Assembly: GCA_037043235.1 (NCBI GenBank)
Contig: JAWRVZ010000004.1
Location: 5,051,501 to 5,115,500 of the forward strand
DNA: 64,000 bases
From: Rhodeus uyekii
Taxonomy: Eukaryota > Chordata > Actinopteri > Cypriniformes > Acheilognathidae
Direction: 5' to 3'
Shown here: positions 24,157 to 36,499 of the stretch, one piece after another
Layout: every line of letters starts with the position of its first letter
Position numbering within the stretch: the stretch's first letter is position 1
Position numbers and translations under genes: made by a program
Notes under the pieces: generated by a model
What the model was told of the DNA's origin: nothing
Database searches by the model: none
The model's input: the letters and a program-made list of their open reading frames with translations, nothing else

Positions 24157-27100
24157 TCAGCTTCTTCTTGACTTTGAGTGCTGGATTAGCCATTGAAGAG
24201 TAATGTCTGTGAGGTTCAAGGGACATAACAGATGTAAGTATTACAGGCTGAAAACATCATACAGCAAACTCAACTCATCCTCATGGAACATTACTTACCA
24301 ATGTTATCTTTCTCTTTGCAGGAAATGGAGTAGCAGCAGATCTCCCGGTCTTGAATGGCAGCCAAGTTCCTATAGAAAAGATCATTATTCATTTCAGGCC
24401 TAATAGTTATTTCCAGAAACAGGAGCACAGAGGAAATAATGAAGCAGATACCACTCTTAGCCAATAGATGGCAGTAATTCTTAAAACAACATGAGACCCC
24501 CATATCACATGACCTTTCAGATGGTTAAACTCTGGTCTAGACATTGACTCATCGTTCACATAATTCTTAGAAAACACAAAATTTCTCAATCTGACATGTA
24601 AAAAAAAAAAAAAAAGGTTTGGCCAAAAAAACAAAAACATATGATGATTTTAGAGAGAGAATTGATTTTTATTTTTCAAGAAGAACGTTCTTATAATGAG
24701 AATAAAATAAATAAACTGGTATGAGCAGAGCCAGTAACACAATTTCCTAATTATTATAATCATATTAAGTTTTCCATTAAGCCAAGGCAAACTTATTAGT
24801 ATCATATGATTTGGCAGAATATGAGAGAACGTATGAGGCAGATGGTCCACTCATACGTAAATGGGAGAAATCGCAATCCTGAAAATGAAAGCTTTAGGAA
24901 GGCATGTCCCACCAAGAACATCCATCTAAATTAGCTGGGCCAGTTATTGAAATAAATTTCACAAACAGCTGTAGATAGCCTAAAGCAGTATTTCTCAACT
25001 GGTGGCTCACAACCCAGAAGTGGGTCAAACAAAGAAAAACTGAGTCATTTCCAATGGGTTGCAGAGAGTGTGGTCAAAGAAACAACAACACAAATTTAAT
25101 TCTACATTTTCTTTCTTGACTTTCATTTGACACAAGTGTGTAAATACAATTGAATATTATGCATGCTTTACTGCGTCTGACAGAAGAAACATTTGGATTG
25201 TCCTAATTCAGTATCTGTTGTCAGATGAGACGTTGTCAGGCTGTATGTCAGTGTCATTACTCTAAGATTATTGTAGTAAATTATTACGAAATAGAAAGTC
25301 TCACCTCAGAAAAGCTAACTTGCCTGCCCTGTCATACTGTTCTCACACTGAAAGAGTGCAAATGCAGAGGCGCATGCTTTATATCATTTTACTAAATTTA
25401 ACAAGAAAATGAAATTATGAGCATAGAGCATTGTAGTTATGTTGCCAATTAGGACATGAAATTACCATAAACTACCAATAAATGATATAACTGGTACATC
25501 ATGTGTTAGCTGGGAAGGAATGCTTGCAGTTATGATGTTCATTCTATTCATTTTCAAAATGAATGAATGCACATTAATTATATTCTGTCCATATGTTTTA
25601 CTAAGAGTTCATGTTAGTATTGCGTATATTTGACGTGGTAACTTGTCTCCGTAATAGTAAAATACCACTTTATTTTCATTTTTGTGCTATATTCCTTATT
25701 TTAATGACTGTGGAGGCTCATACCACTTTACTAACTTTAGGGCATTATGGAAAAACTAGGACTTATATTTAACAACCTCATCTTATTACGGTTTATTCAT
25801 CATTGTTAGTGATATTCTAACAATTTATGTGTATTTGAAGTGGGATGGTACTTGTGTGTTTCAACCATTTTTGAGAAATAAATTAGATTGGATCAGATTC
25901 CTAAAAAATTTGGTTGCATGGGAAAATGTGGGATCCATCGCCAAACCAGTTGAGAACAGTAATATTAACAACAATACTGGTTACCAATTTACTTTTCCCA
26001 ATAATGTGAAATCATTTGAAAATAAAATAAATTCAAAGTATTTTAGTATTGCCTATTTTGATTTAATGTACACTTAGTTTCAAAAAGTTGCAGGGAAAAA
26101 TCTGCATATGTGGTGTACAGCTCCTTACATTTTTTCAATTAGTTGTTTCTCATCCAGAGCATTGGGTAGATCTCTCTTATTGCCCAGCACCAACACCTAA
26201 AACACAAAGACATCCATAAAAATTCATGCAGTGAATACAATGAGACGTTTGAGCAATTAAGGAAGCATCTTACAGGTATTCCTTGTAACTGTGGCTTGTC
26301 TAAAAGATTGTGCAGCTCATTTCTGGAAGCTTCAACCTTCTCCCGGTCCGCCGCATCCACCATGTACCTTTGAGAGAAAACAGAGAACGATGCACATTTT
26401 ATTAATTTGGTTGTGAGAATAATTTCCTCTTTCCCTTATAGAATATGAATATAGAGATACTTACACTATTGCATTGACTCCACGACAGTATCGCTCCCAC
26501 ATGCTCCTAAACCTTGGCTGACCTCCTATATCCCAGATCTGCACAGTAATCAGAACAATATTAGTTCAGAGTTTATTATTTACAATTAAACTCGTACATA
26601 TTCCTCCTGAAACGCAAGAAATTAGATTATTTACTAAAAAGGACCAAACCTTGATGGTGACGTTGCCTTTTGTGACCTTCCTCATGTTGAACCCGACGGT
26701 TGGAATCATGTCTTCGCTGAACTGGCCTGACTGATGGGGGGGGGAGGGAGAGAGAGAGAGAGAGATAGAGTATGTTAACAACTCATGGACTTGTATGTGG
26801 TGACATGCTTCCAACTTCTGTGCTTTGTTTTGCTTTTTTGACGCCTACATTATTTTCCTGTTGCTGTATGTGTGGGCCTGCAGTGATTGGTAGTTTAGGG
26901 CTTCCCATCAGAAATATTTATTTGATCTATTATTCATAATGAAAGTTCACATACAAAAGCCAGCTCAGGGAAATTTCCGTGGTATGTTGTACCATACTAA
27001 CCTTTCTCAAATTCATGTCACTGCCAAATCTAGACGACAACATAGTACAGAATAACTTGAAACCAACAACCTCTTGGCTCCAAACACCATAATCATTGTG

Positions 27101-29614
27101 TGTAATTTTGCGATTCTAGGAATTCAAGAAGTTTTATTAAACGATACACTCAATCGTAGTAAGAAATTTGAGCAATTTAGGAATTCAGTAATCACATCAT
27201 TAATAAGGACTATTTGAAAATAACATATCTAAACCACAAGACCACTCTCCTCTTGTGATTCACTTTTGATGTGGTCTGCCTTAATGACTGAAAATTCCCT
27301 CCCTATAAACACTTTCCCTAATTGGTCACACTGTTGCCAGTAAAACTTTCTTTCTAAACATTAGGACCACCACAAAGTATTCTAACACACTCATTCAGTT
27401 CTTGACAGCACAGTCATATCTGCAGATGTAATTTCCTCCACTGGCTAAGATTAGCAATTATCTATGTCAACCTGATAATGAAAACTATACTGAATATTTA
27501 ACAAAGATAACATCGCAATGCTTATTGTCACCTTCTATAACACTACTCATAGTGAGATTATGATCAACTCTCAAAATCTTCTAACGGCAGGTGCACAAAA
27601 CAGTCTTTGATAGTTGTTTTCCACTCTGCACGTGACAAAGCAAATGATGCCCGTCTTGATTTGGGCATACTGAGAATCACAATCTATAGCTCATTCAAAA
27701 GCAAGATAATGCCTTAAGGCAGTATGACAAAAAATGAAGTTTACTCATTTTAAAAAAGTCATTTGAAGTTGCATCACAGTGTAAAGTTCAGTAATACTTC
27801 GAGATACGAGTATAATCCGTTCCAGGGTGGATCTTGTATTGGTATAGACACACACATAATTATAGTACATGTATACAGTATAAGGATTTGTGTGATATAA
27901 AAATTTTGTGTGGATTTAATAATACGTTTTTACAGACAGTTACGGCAGGTGCGGAGGAGGGAGGAAGGGGATTGGTCTGTATCTGTATCATACAGATTGA
28001 TTACACTTCATTCTGTATCGTACCTTACATGAACACTACGTAACTTACATAAACTTAAATTAACATAGCTTACGTTTTTCTTTTTACTTTTCTAATTTCT
28101 ATTATTGTTTAGCTTTTTTCGATTTGTTTTCTTACCTTTTCGTAGCTTTTTCCGCCTGACTACCCTCACTTTCACTCGGCACAGACCTTTTAACGAAATA
28201 CCAATCGAGGGAGATTTGTTTCTGTCTCCCATTCAAAATGAGTAAGGCACGTGTCATCAAAAACCACCGAAGCAAGACCAGTAGACAATTTATCAGGGTG
28301 TTTCTTTTCAATGAAATCAGAAACCTTCTGCCACATAGCCATCACTTCCTTAATTTCACTTGTAGCACTACGCTCATATTTATCCACAATTTCATGCTTC
28401 ATTTCCCTGGTCATCATGCGTTTCTTCTCATTACCATCCTTACCACTCACTTTCTTAGAACTCATCGCTATTATGAAGAATAATGCACAAAATAGAGAGA
28501 AAAAAATAATTTAAAAAAAAATCACTCGCGGACGATGCCTACAGAAGTCAGCGAACACGTGAAGTGAACATGCGTCGGCGTCAGTATGAGTGCTCGTATC
28601 TAGAATATTTACTCGTATCTGGAAGCAAAAATCTGCCCGAAGGCTTGCTCCTATCTTGGAATACTATATGGACGCTCATATCTCAAGGTATTACTGTAAG
28701 TATCGTACCAAAGCAATCACAAGGAATGGAAATTAATAAATAGCCTTCATTTTTAGGACCAGGAATTCTGTAAACCAGTCATTCTTGATATGTTTGCTAA
28801 GTGGAAAATAACTGAAGAGAATATACATGTTCTCCTGCTCAATAAAACAGCTAAGAATTGCAATGTCAACAGCTCTGGCTGCATGGCCCTTGCAGATAGT
28901 GAACAAAGGGGTACTGAGTCAGCACACTATCTCAGACTGTCTGGCAACAAGGAGAAAGTTAACTAGACCCTTCACACCATCAGCCATCATTTCTCAGAGA
29001 CATCTATACATCTCGGAAAGTCAAAGATGCTACAACATTTTCTGACAAATGTGACAATGTATGATAGTTCGTTAGAGAAGTGTTTGTCAAGCCTATTTAT
29101 TTAGTTTTTTTTTTTTTTGAGAAAGCACACTAAAACAACAAAATTATACAAACAAGCATTGCTTCAAATGGCATATTAAACTGGAAATAAAATTTAAAGT
29201 AGCACTTACATTTAATGTTGAACTTAAGTAAGGTTGAAACATAATACGGTCATCCAGACAGTTATATGATGTTGGTTATGATAAACAACAAATTTAAATA
29301 ACACTGTCAGGCAGAAAACTTCATTCAACTGTGTGATCAAAGTTGGTATTGTGGCTTTTTTAGCTATAAGGGCTCTCAGTTTTTTGTGTTGTAGAAAACT
29401 TTTGGACAAAATCTCATGATATAAAAGATTAAGTGATACGGACAGGATATTTAAAACAATACACTGACCCCAACTAGACGGCAAATACAAGACTCTGGTC
29501 TTCAAATACATAACACCTTGAAGACAGTGTTTTTTGAGTAAAGAAAAAGCTGAACTTAATCAAACATCACTTCTTTATTTACCCTTGCATTGCAAACAGG
29601 CAGAGACGCTCCAA

Positions 29615-29659
<45 letters not shown>

Positions 29660-32600
29660 CACTTCATTCACAACAGAGGCAGGTGGAGTTATGAGGTTTG
29701 ACTCAATGGAGTATAAGAGTCACAAGCTCTTTTTAATACTTTTCATTGGTTAAATATTTGTAAATATTAAATATTTGTAAAATCAAAAATCTATTTGACC
29801 AATAGCATTTAAAAAAAGAAAAACAGAGGTACGAGGTTTCTGCCTAAAAGTGACCTTATATGTATGTATATTTTATTTATATATTTGGCATTTGATACTT
29901 TTCCACGGCACACCTGACAACCAGTCATGGCACATTGGTGCAAACGGGGCATTGAGGGCACAATCTCTCACATCTCTGTGCCTTGAAAACATAATTTCAT
30001 TTGTTACAAAACAATTAATGAGATATCAGTACACACATGAAGATGTACACGCCTCAGGAGATGTGATTCCCGCCTGAAGTGCTGAAATGATTACACAGCA
30101 AGAGTTTTTTATAGAGATTATGGGGTGAAGACAGCAAAAACTCTTTTCCTCAACGCCATGAGCCAGAAGTTAGTTAAATGATCCATAATACAAGTTCAAC
30201 TGTAGCATGTCTGGTCAGAAAACACTACAGTAAATAAATGAATCTATGTGTAGATTAAGACTATAACACTAATAAAAAGCATCATGATTGCTGAATTTGG
30301 AACTGCACATTACTCTTACTATTTCTGTCATATGGTAAACATAGTACGAGTAGTATACTAGTATGCAACTTACATTGCATTCAAGGAACACATTGAATCG
30401 GGCCTTGCTTTCCCTGGAATCGAACCCATGACCATGGCGTTGTAAGCACCAATGCTCTACTAATTGAGCTACAGGAAAGCTCCATACTACAAATCCAATT
30501 TGAAAAAGCATATGCGCAAGACGCTTGTTTAAACCACATGACCCCCTCTTGCTATGATTCAGAGTTAAGGTGTTCTGCCTTTGATGAGGGAAAGTCCTAT
30601 ATGTCTTTTCCAACGGCGCTTATGTTTTTATTCCATCCTATTCTGAAAAGAACTTCTTGAAATCCTGCATTCACCCAACTCACACCTAAGTCAAATCTAT
30701 GAATGGTATCTCCACATATAAAAGTCCTATTCAGTTGAAATGAACGAAAACAAACATCCAACGGAAACACAGTAATACCTCGGTTTACTAGTGACTTTGT
30801 ATACGAGCAAATCGGTGTACGAGCATTGTAACTGAGTGCGAGAATTTTCTCGCTCAGCATCTTCGCACGCATTTTTACTGGAAATATCCTAACGACAGCC
30901 TCTCACAAAGCCCATCACCCCTTAACTCATTCATTCTCTCAGCGATTTACAGCGGTTTTACCTCGTGTTGTTAACATTAATTGTGATCGCTATTGTTCAT
31001 GTAGTGAAATATATACGTACCGTACAGCATGTAGACAATGACCTCAAGAGGAGTAAGAAAGACGGTACGAAATTCTCCCTGTAAGCAGTAAAACCCTCCT
31101 CTCGTCTCCATCACGCCAGCAGCGACGCTACTCAAAGCTAAAGTGCGCGTTACAGTAAATTGTCAAGTATTTTTAGAGTTCAAAGTCAAAGTCAACGAGT
31201 GCGAGTGCTTTATGTGTAGGGCGAGTAAGTTTTTAGGGTCACTAGTCCTGCAGGGCGAGTGACCCTGGAATAATTAATCGAGGCCTGGAATTAAACTCGT
31301 AAACCGAGGTATTACTGTATTCCAACCAATGAATATTCATATAATATGATGTAAAATGCAAACAAGGGCTAAAGTCAACAATTCATGTGAAGTTTGGGTG
31401 ATGAATCTGACTTGTGTAGTCACATGATATGTATAATACCACTGCTTATGTTTTACAAATTCCCTTCTGCATAATCATGAATCACAAGCATGCCAGGCAT
31501 GCAGAAGATCTTGAGCTGCAATGAACTCTCCCTCAAAAAAGGTCAATTAGACCTTTTCGAAAGAACATTGTGAAAAACGTTTCAAATAAACCCACACGTG
31601 CTCTCTGACAAATTTGAGGGAAGTGATTACAGAGGAGAGAAGTAGAAAAATAAGCAACACTTGAGACTAACGCGTACACTGAACACTTCCACCAACAACT
31701 AATGTGTACCCAAGCATTTGAGCAACACAAAGAGAATTTCAAAGCTGGTATACCATATTAAAAGACACATTTTAACCTTACAGTGTCCAGTCTTCTACCA
31801 AAGTAAATTAAAATCAAATGAACTACTGTGGCCAGCACATTGTCTTACTCGTGCATTAAATCACATGACGGGGGACGTCACTTGATCAGGAAGAACCGCA
31901 TTAAAATGTGTGAGTCTTGTGACTAATCCTAGAAACCAGAGACATACGTTCAGTGCTTACGAGAACAGATAGTGGAACTACTTGTTAGATTAGGGTTAGA
32001 AATGATCTTGCGGAACAAGTACTGCATGCTTGATTCAGATTATGAGGTTACACACTATTTTCTGCGTCCAGAGGATGTTCAGTTAGTAACAGGGCAAGTG
32101 GTGCATCAACAACATAACTCAAACAGATAAAACCGTATTATTAGGAACTTATTAATCACATATACAGTAAATACTACAGGTATCAAGTTACACTAATTTG
32201 CCAGCATATGAGTGATGTTATTGAGAAGATAAGTGTGATTACTCATGTTCTTCTTAAATCAAACCTCCCAACTCCCATCAGCAATAACAAACTCATCAAG
32301 GGAACAACAACAGAACATCCTGCAAAAATCTGGCTCTAAGTACATGCATACTTATGCATTTTTAAGTTTGTTTACTAATGATGGACAGTGCTTGACATTT
32401 GTCAATTTCTCTCAAATGAGACACTTCTATATTATAGACACTCTTTGACCAATTTAAAAGATTTTTTGTGTGCTATTACACAGCTGAGTGCTACCATGTA
32501 CTGTCACTGGACAAACATGGCTGTTTGCAGGACGGCGGTAGACATGGTGTGTCTATGATGGCTGTGTTATACTGAATTATTATTAATAATAGCAAGTGAG

Positions 32601-33407
32601 CAAATTGCATGGATGATCATTTGACGTCATAATGATGGGGTGACACCCTCCATGTCAAATAAAACATTTATCTAGAAGACTGATACATCTAGTGTCTTCA
32701 CATCATTATATTTCTCAAAAGTATTACTGATTTCTTTGTATATAACATTTTATTTTTTTATAAAAATGGCTGAGTACAACCTTAAAGATGAAGAATAATA
32801 TATTGGGAGCTACATTCACTTGCTTGGGATAGGAATACGCAACACAATCAGTTAGTTTTACAAAAAGCTACCACCAATAGTTGGATTTTTTTGATTTCAG
32901 TAAACCTCGGATGAAGAAAACCCAAATGTTTCAGGGTTACTCTGAGCTGACATAACACGTTCATAGGGTCGGTGATATTTGGACATGGCGCATATTTCAC
33001 AGGATGTGTACAGTAAACTGTCAACTGTTGTTAAAACAAACAATCCTCTACGCAATCAAATTATTAATAATAATAATCTGGGAGCTAACGTTAGCCGGTT
33101 AGCTTTCCCCCAAACGTTGAACTACAGTCCCTGAGATGTTCTTTTCCAGTCGTCTACTGTGAATTGAAGTTAAATGCGCTTCATTATTTGTTAGTAAAGC
33201 AATTATGTTAATTGCCTGGTGCACTGGACTTAAATTTAGGCTCTTAGATTTGTTGACTAGCTCGCGCTAACCGCAAATACTCACCGCGATTACGTTAACA
33301 AACGTCGTTTTGCCCGAATATTGCAGCCCGACGAGGGTTAATTCCATTTCTTCCTTCCAGAAGAGAGCTTTAAACCAGTCCAGGAGGCGGTTAATGAGTG
33401 CCAACAT
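24157..33407 (-). CDS. arl8b: ADP-ribosylation factor-like GTPase 8B
   Basis: ARL8B is a small GTPase on lysosomes that recruits kinesin and HOPS adaptors to drive lysosome movement and fusion. Coding exons in transcript order: 33407-33285, 26730-26650, 26538-26465, 26367-26274, 26196-26129, 24369-24299 and 24206-24157. Phases join to 186 aa, the exact family length. Visible features are the N-terminal amphipathic helix MLALINRLLDWFKALFWKEE, the P-loop GLQYSGKTT, switch I IPTVGFNMRKV, switch II DIGGQPRFRSMWERYCRG, the NKRD guanine-specificity motif and the C-terminal QHSKSRRS. DREKVEASRN and PNALDEKQL favour ARL8B over ARL8A. Fish may have two arl8b co-orthologues and I cannot say which this is. 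Intron 1 is about 6.5 kb and carries two Tigger-like elements, a SINE and a (TG)n tract. Confidence 0.96.
24988..25100. mobile_element. hAT-like fragment in arl8b intron 5
   Basis: It starts CAGTATTTCTCAACTGGTGG followed by CACAACCCAGAAGTGGGT, a word order typical of the ends of common vertebrate hAT elements. No second end was found, so this is a truncated copy. Confidence 0.4.
27789..28696 (-). mobile_element. Tigger/pogo-like element retaining fused transposase ends
   Basis: The ends CAGTAATACTTCGAGATACG and ...ATCTCAAGGTATTACTG are inverted repeats, with TA at the right (28697-28698) and a mutated TA at the left. On the minus strand a 91-codon frame (28465-28190) opens MSSKKVSGKDG and reads MTREMKHEIVDKYERS, like the N-terminal helix-turn-helix of CENP-B/Tigger transposases. 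It then passes directly to MWQKVSDFIEKKHPDKLS, like the extreme C-terminus. The DDE catalytic core is therefore missing, as in an internally deleted derivative. The family assignment rests on my recognition of these two ends. Confidence 0.72.
29619..29658. repeat. (TG)n microsatellite in arl8b intron 1
   Basis: About 20 TG units. Confidence 0.9.
30370..30481 (-). mobile_element. tRNA-derived SINE in arl8b intron 1
   Basis: The minus strand reads TAGCTCAATTAGTAGAGCAT (A box) and GGGTTCGATTCCAGGGAAAG (B box) with tRNA-like spacing. It is followed by AAGCAAGGCCCGATT and a short GTAAGT-containing tail. This is the best-preserved of the three copies. Its linkage to a SINE middle region and tail argues against a working tRNA gene. 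Confidence 0.8.
30770..31317. mobile_element. Tigger/pogo-like MITE, 'GGTTTACGAG' subtype
   Basis: The ends CAGTAATACCTCGGTTTAC and ...CGTAAACCGAGGTATTACTG are inverted repeats. TA follows the right end, and the left flank is mutated. The interior is shared with 783-1745 but lacks the hAT insertion present there, so it shows the unoccupied site. Confidence 0.82.
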
Positions 33408-33610
33408 TTTTGCTGCTAGATTTTACCGATTTGGGTTGTTTGCACTGTTTTTCACCGCTAGAAACGTAATGTAGTGTTTGGGAGGAACTGGCCGCTGTCA
33501 TATGACTGTGATACGCTGGCGAACTGAATGTGCGTTCGTTCGCGTTGAAGCTGCGCCACTCCTGCGCAGGCTTGCAGTAATCATAGAAAGTCCGACTCAT
33601 TTCAGCAAAT
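33408..33610 (-). promoter_or_regulatory. candidate arl8b promoter/5' UTR
   Basis: CpG-richer sequence immediately upstream of the arl8b start, with words such as GCGCAGGAGTGGCGCAGCTT on the minus strand. No TATA box was seen, which fits a housekeeping promoter. This is assigned mainly from position. Confidence 0.35.
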
Positions 33611-34559
33611 CGGTTCCTTCGAATAAATCATTTTTGAAAAGAAAATCCAGTGAATCGTTTGTGACATGAAGCAATACTGACATTGTGGCATTTTACAAGC
33701 TCAACAACGTTAAAGCAAAAACATATGTACGAGGCACGTACTGCGGGTTTTTATTGGTTTTATAAAGTTTTATGGCGACACTTTACAGTAGGCCTATAAG
33801 TAGCCCATTAGTTAACGTTTGTTGATGTGTTAGCTAAGGATAAGCAATAGGCTACGTTTGTTACAATGTTTATTCGTCTTTGTTAACGTTAGCTAATGGG
33901 GAAAAAAAACAATTCCCTGTTAGTTCAGGTCCATTAAATAATGTTAACTTTAAAAATGTTAACATTAGCAGTAATTAGGATTAATACATTTGAAGTATAT
34001 GTTATTATTAGTTCATGTTAACTACTATAGTTCATGTTTCCAAATGAAACCATATTGTGAAGTCCTACCAGTTTTTATAATAGGTGTTTATTTTAATTTC
34101 ACATGCACGAGTTCAGTTTGTTGTCCCCATTATGCACCTCATAGTTATGTAGAACATAAAATATACTTATAATTTACAATAAAAAAAAAAACATTTACAT
34201 CACCTTTCTAGGTCTTTGCAGATTATGATACAAAGTTACAACATTATATATTGGCCAAAGACTATTTTCCCAAAGATACATAGGCCTATGCCTGTTAGCA
34301 TATCAACTGGCATGCAAGCTGAAATGTGAAAATAACAGTTCTGGGTAAATTAGGCATAACATGTTTTCACTCTTTCAAAAGCATATTTCAAACATAATAT
34401 ACAACAACAAGAAGAGAGTTTTTTTTTTTTAGCAAAACTATCCAAGTGATGGATTATATATATACAGTACTGTGCAAAAGTCTTAGGCATGTTAGTTTTT
34501 TCACACACAAAACATAAAACAAACGGTCTGTCTAATTCTCCCTGCGTCTATATCGGTTA
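33611..34559. other. intergenic sequence between arl8b and gypsy remnant
   Basis: No gene was seen. A MITE-like stretch starting GACACTTTACAGTAGGCCTA lies near 33778. A single Tc1-like terminal sequence, CAGTACTGTGCAAAAGTCTT, lies at 34465 without a matching partner. Confidence 0.4.
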
Positions 34560-35340
34560 ATATAAATCTATCCTTGTCTAATCCCAGAACCCTGCTGACC
34601 ATTGCCACCTGACACAGGTCCTCCTCAGACCCCACCAGTTCCATCTGTGCTTCAAGCTGGAGAAGTGGTTCACTTCATTGAAGTTCACTTCATTGAAGCT
34701 GTGAAGAACTGGCCCCAACCATCTTCTATAAAAGAATTGTTTCCATGGCTTTGCCAATTTCTATCGCCAAATCATCAAGAACTTTAGTGAGATCAGCACA
34801 CCTCTCACCTCTCTGCTCCGCCATGGGCTACCACCACCTTCCTGAAAGAAGGCTTCTGTATAGCTCCTACCCTCACACATCCAAACTCAGATATCCCATT
34901 CATCATTAAGGTTGATGCCCCTCATAGGGGTGGGAGCTGTCGTCTCACAGCAGCAGAGTGAGCCTCCTTGACTCTGTGCCTACTATTTAAAAAAACTATC
35001 GCCGGTGGAGCAAAGCTATAGCAGTGGTAACCTTGAGTTGTTAGCCACCAAACTGGCTCTGGTAGATTGCAGACACTGGCTGGAGGGAGCCCAACACCCT
35101 TTCCAAATGATAACAGAACACCGTAACCTATAATACCCATGAGACGCCCGATGGAATCCTGGAATACCTTGTTGACTGGGAAAGGTTTGGCCCGGAAGAA
35201 GTCGAGTTCCACATCATCCACCCCAGTCAACCGGACCCACGAGGCAGAGTTGGGTACTGTGATAGAGCCAGCCACACCTCTAGAATCAGACCTCTACTCT
35301 CCACCTGCTCACTCGCAGTCACAAGACTACTAACCACCCA
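34560..35340 (+). mobile_element. decayed Ty3/gypsy pol fragment with chromodomain end
   Basis: Broken frames match consecutive parts of a gypsy polyprotein: the end of the reverse transcriptase (EAVKNWPQPSSIKEL, then a FYRQIIKNF-like stretch in another frame), the RNase H region (SSGNLELLATKLALVDCRHW), and a chromodomain (ILEYLVDWERFGPEEVEF, about 35155-35210). The whole integrase is missing between RNase H and chromodomain. Frameshifts make it non-functional. A 15-bp direct repeat (GTTCACTTCATTGAA twice) sits near 34667-34697. Confidence 0.75.
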
Positions 35341-35371
35341 CACTCAAACTCTCCTCCATTTGGCGCATTAA

Positions 35372-35871
35372 GACAATTTAGTAACATCTTTAGTTGATTG
35401 GAGCTTCTTAGTTATTGCCCTGATGGTGGAAATGAGAATTTTCAATACTTTAGCGGTTTTCTTACAGCCACTTTCTATTTTGAGAATCTCATCAGAACTA
35501 TATTGTGTGGTTTTACCCCTTGTAAAGGATGATTGAGGGAATTTGTCCTTTGTGTTTCCTTATATTTGTCCTCCTGTGAAACAAGAAGTCATGGCTGGTT
35601 TATTTCATGTTCCTGGTGTGCTAAAAATGTATATTATAATGGGAATATACTTCAGAGATATTTCACTCACAAAAAAAAAATCTGGGGCTCCAATAATTGT
35701 GTCCGACGTGTTTTGGAGAATTGTTTTTATTTCATAATATGATTTACCCCTGCTTTCAATTCTTTTGCGATTTTTGTAAAAAAAAATTTTTTTATTAAAG
35801 ATCAAAAGGATAAACAATGCAGATTTATTTACAGCCAACTTTGATACTTTGATTTATTTTGAGCACAACTG
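35372..35871 (-). mobile_element. Tc1-like transposon remnant
   Basis: On the minus strand the right end begins CAGTTGTGCTCAAAATAA after TA, a Tc1-like terminus. Inward, 35520-35374 translates to a helix-turn-helix stretch (IESGCKKTAKVLKI, then STIRAITKK) as in Tc1 transposase N-termini. The DDE half is absent; the copy stops near the gypsy remnant. Confidence 0.65.
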
Positions 35872-36499
35872 TATATATTTATATATAGAGAGAGAATGTG
35901 CTGCATGTTGAAAATAACTTTGAATAATGAAAAATAGATATATAGTCAAATATCGTCAAAACAGATGTGAAACACCTGTCATTGAAGCAGAAATTAGACA
36001 GAGAGCAAACTATCCTATATGTCATAGTTCACACATATCATCAGAAGAACATAAATTCAATAAGACAGACAAGCATTAGATTCTAATAAGGTTTGCCATT
36101 GTGTCTGTTATTCTTTGGTGCTGTAAATAAGACATTTTTCTTTTTATTACCACATCCCTGAAGCTTAATCTGCTGTAATAAAAAATACATTTGGAATATT
36201 CAATTACACATGTTGCTGTCCTCTGCTCTGTCTGAAAATCTGAAAGTCTGTCCTTTAACAGTTTTAACTCTTACAAGATGAAGTTAACAGTAAATATCCT
36301 CTTGCGTAACTCAGCTTCCATCATGGCAAACACAAACATATCACCTTTTGCCAGTCTCACAGCTTGTATGAATCTGTTCTGAAACTGAAGTGATAAGATC
36401 TTTGAGCAGATCAAAAGGTTTTCACAGATGTTATATTGCAATCCAGTCCATCGAAGAGGCAATGGATTCAGTGGGTGTTCTTCACATCACAGAGAACTT

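Noticed and set aside
30370..30481. Functional tRNA gene on the minus strand
   Set aside because: A and B boxes are present, but the sequence continues into a SINE body and the acceptor stem does not pair convincingly.
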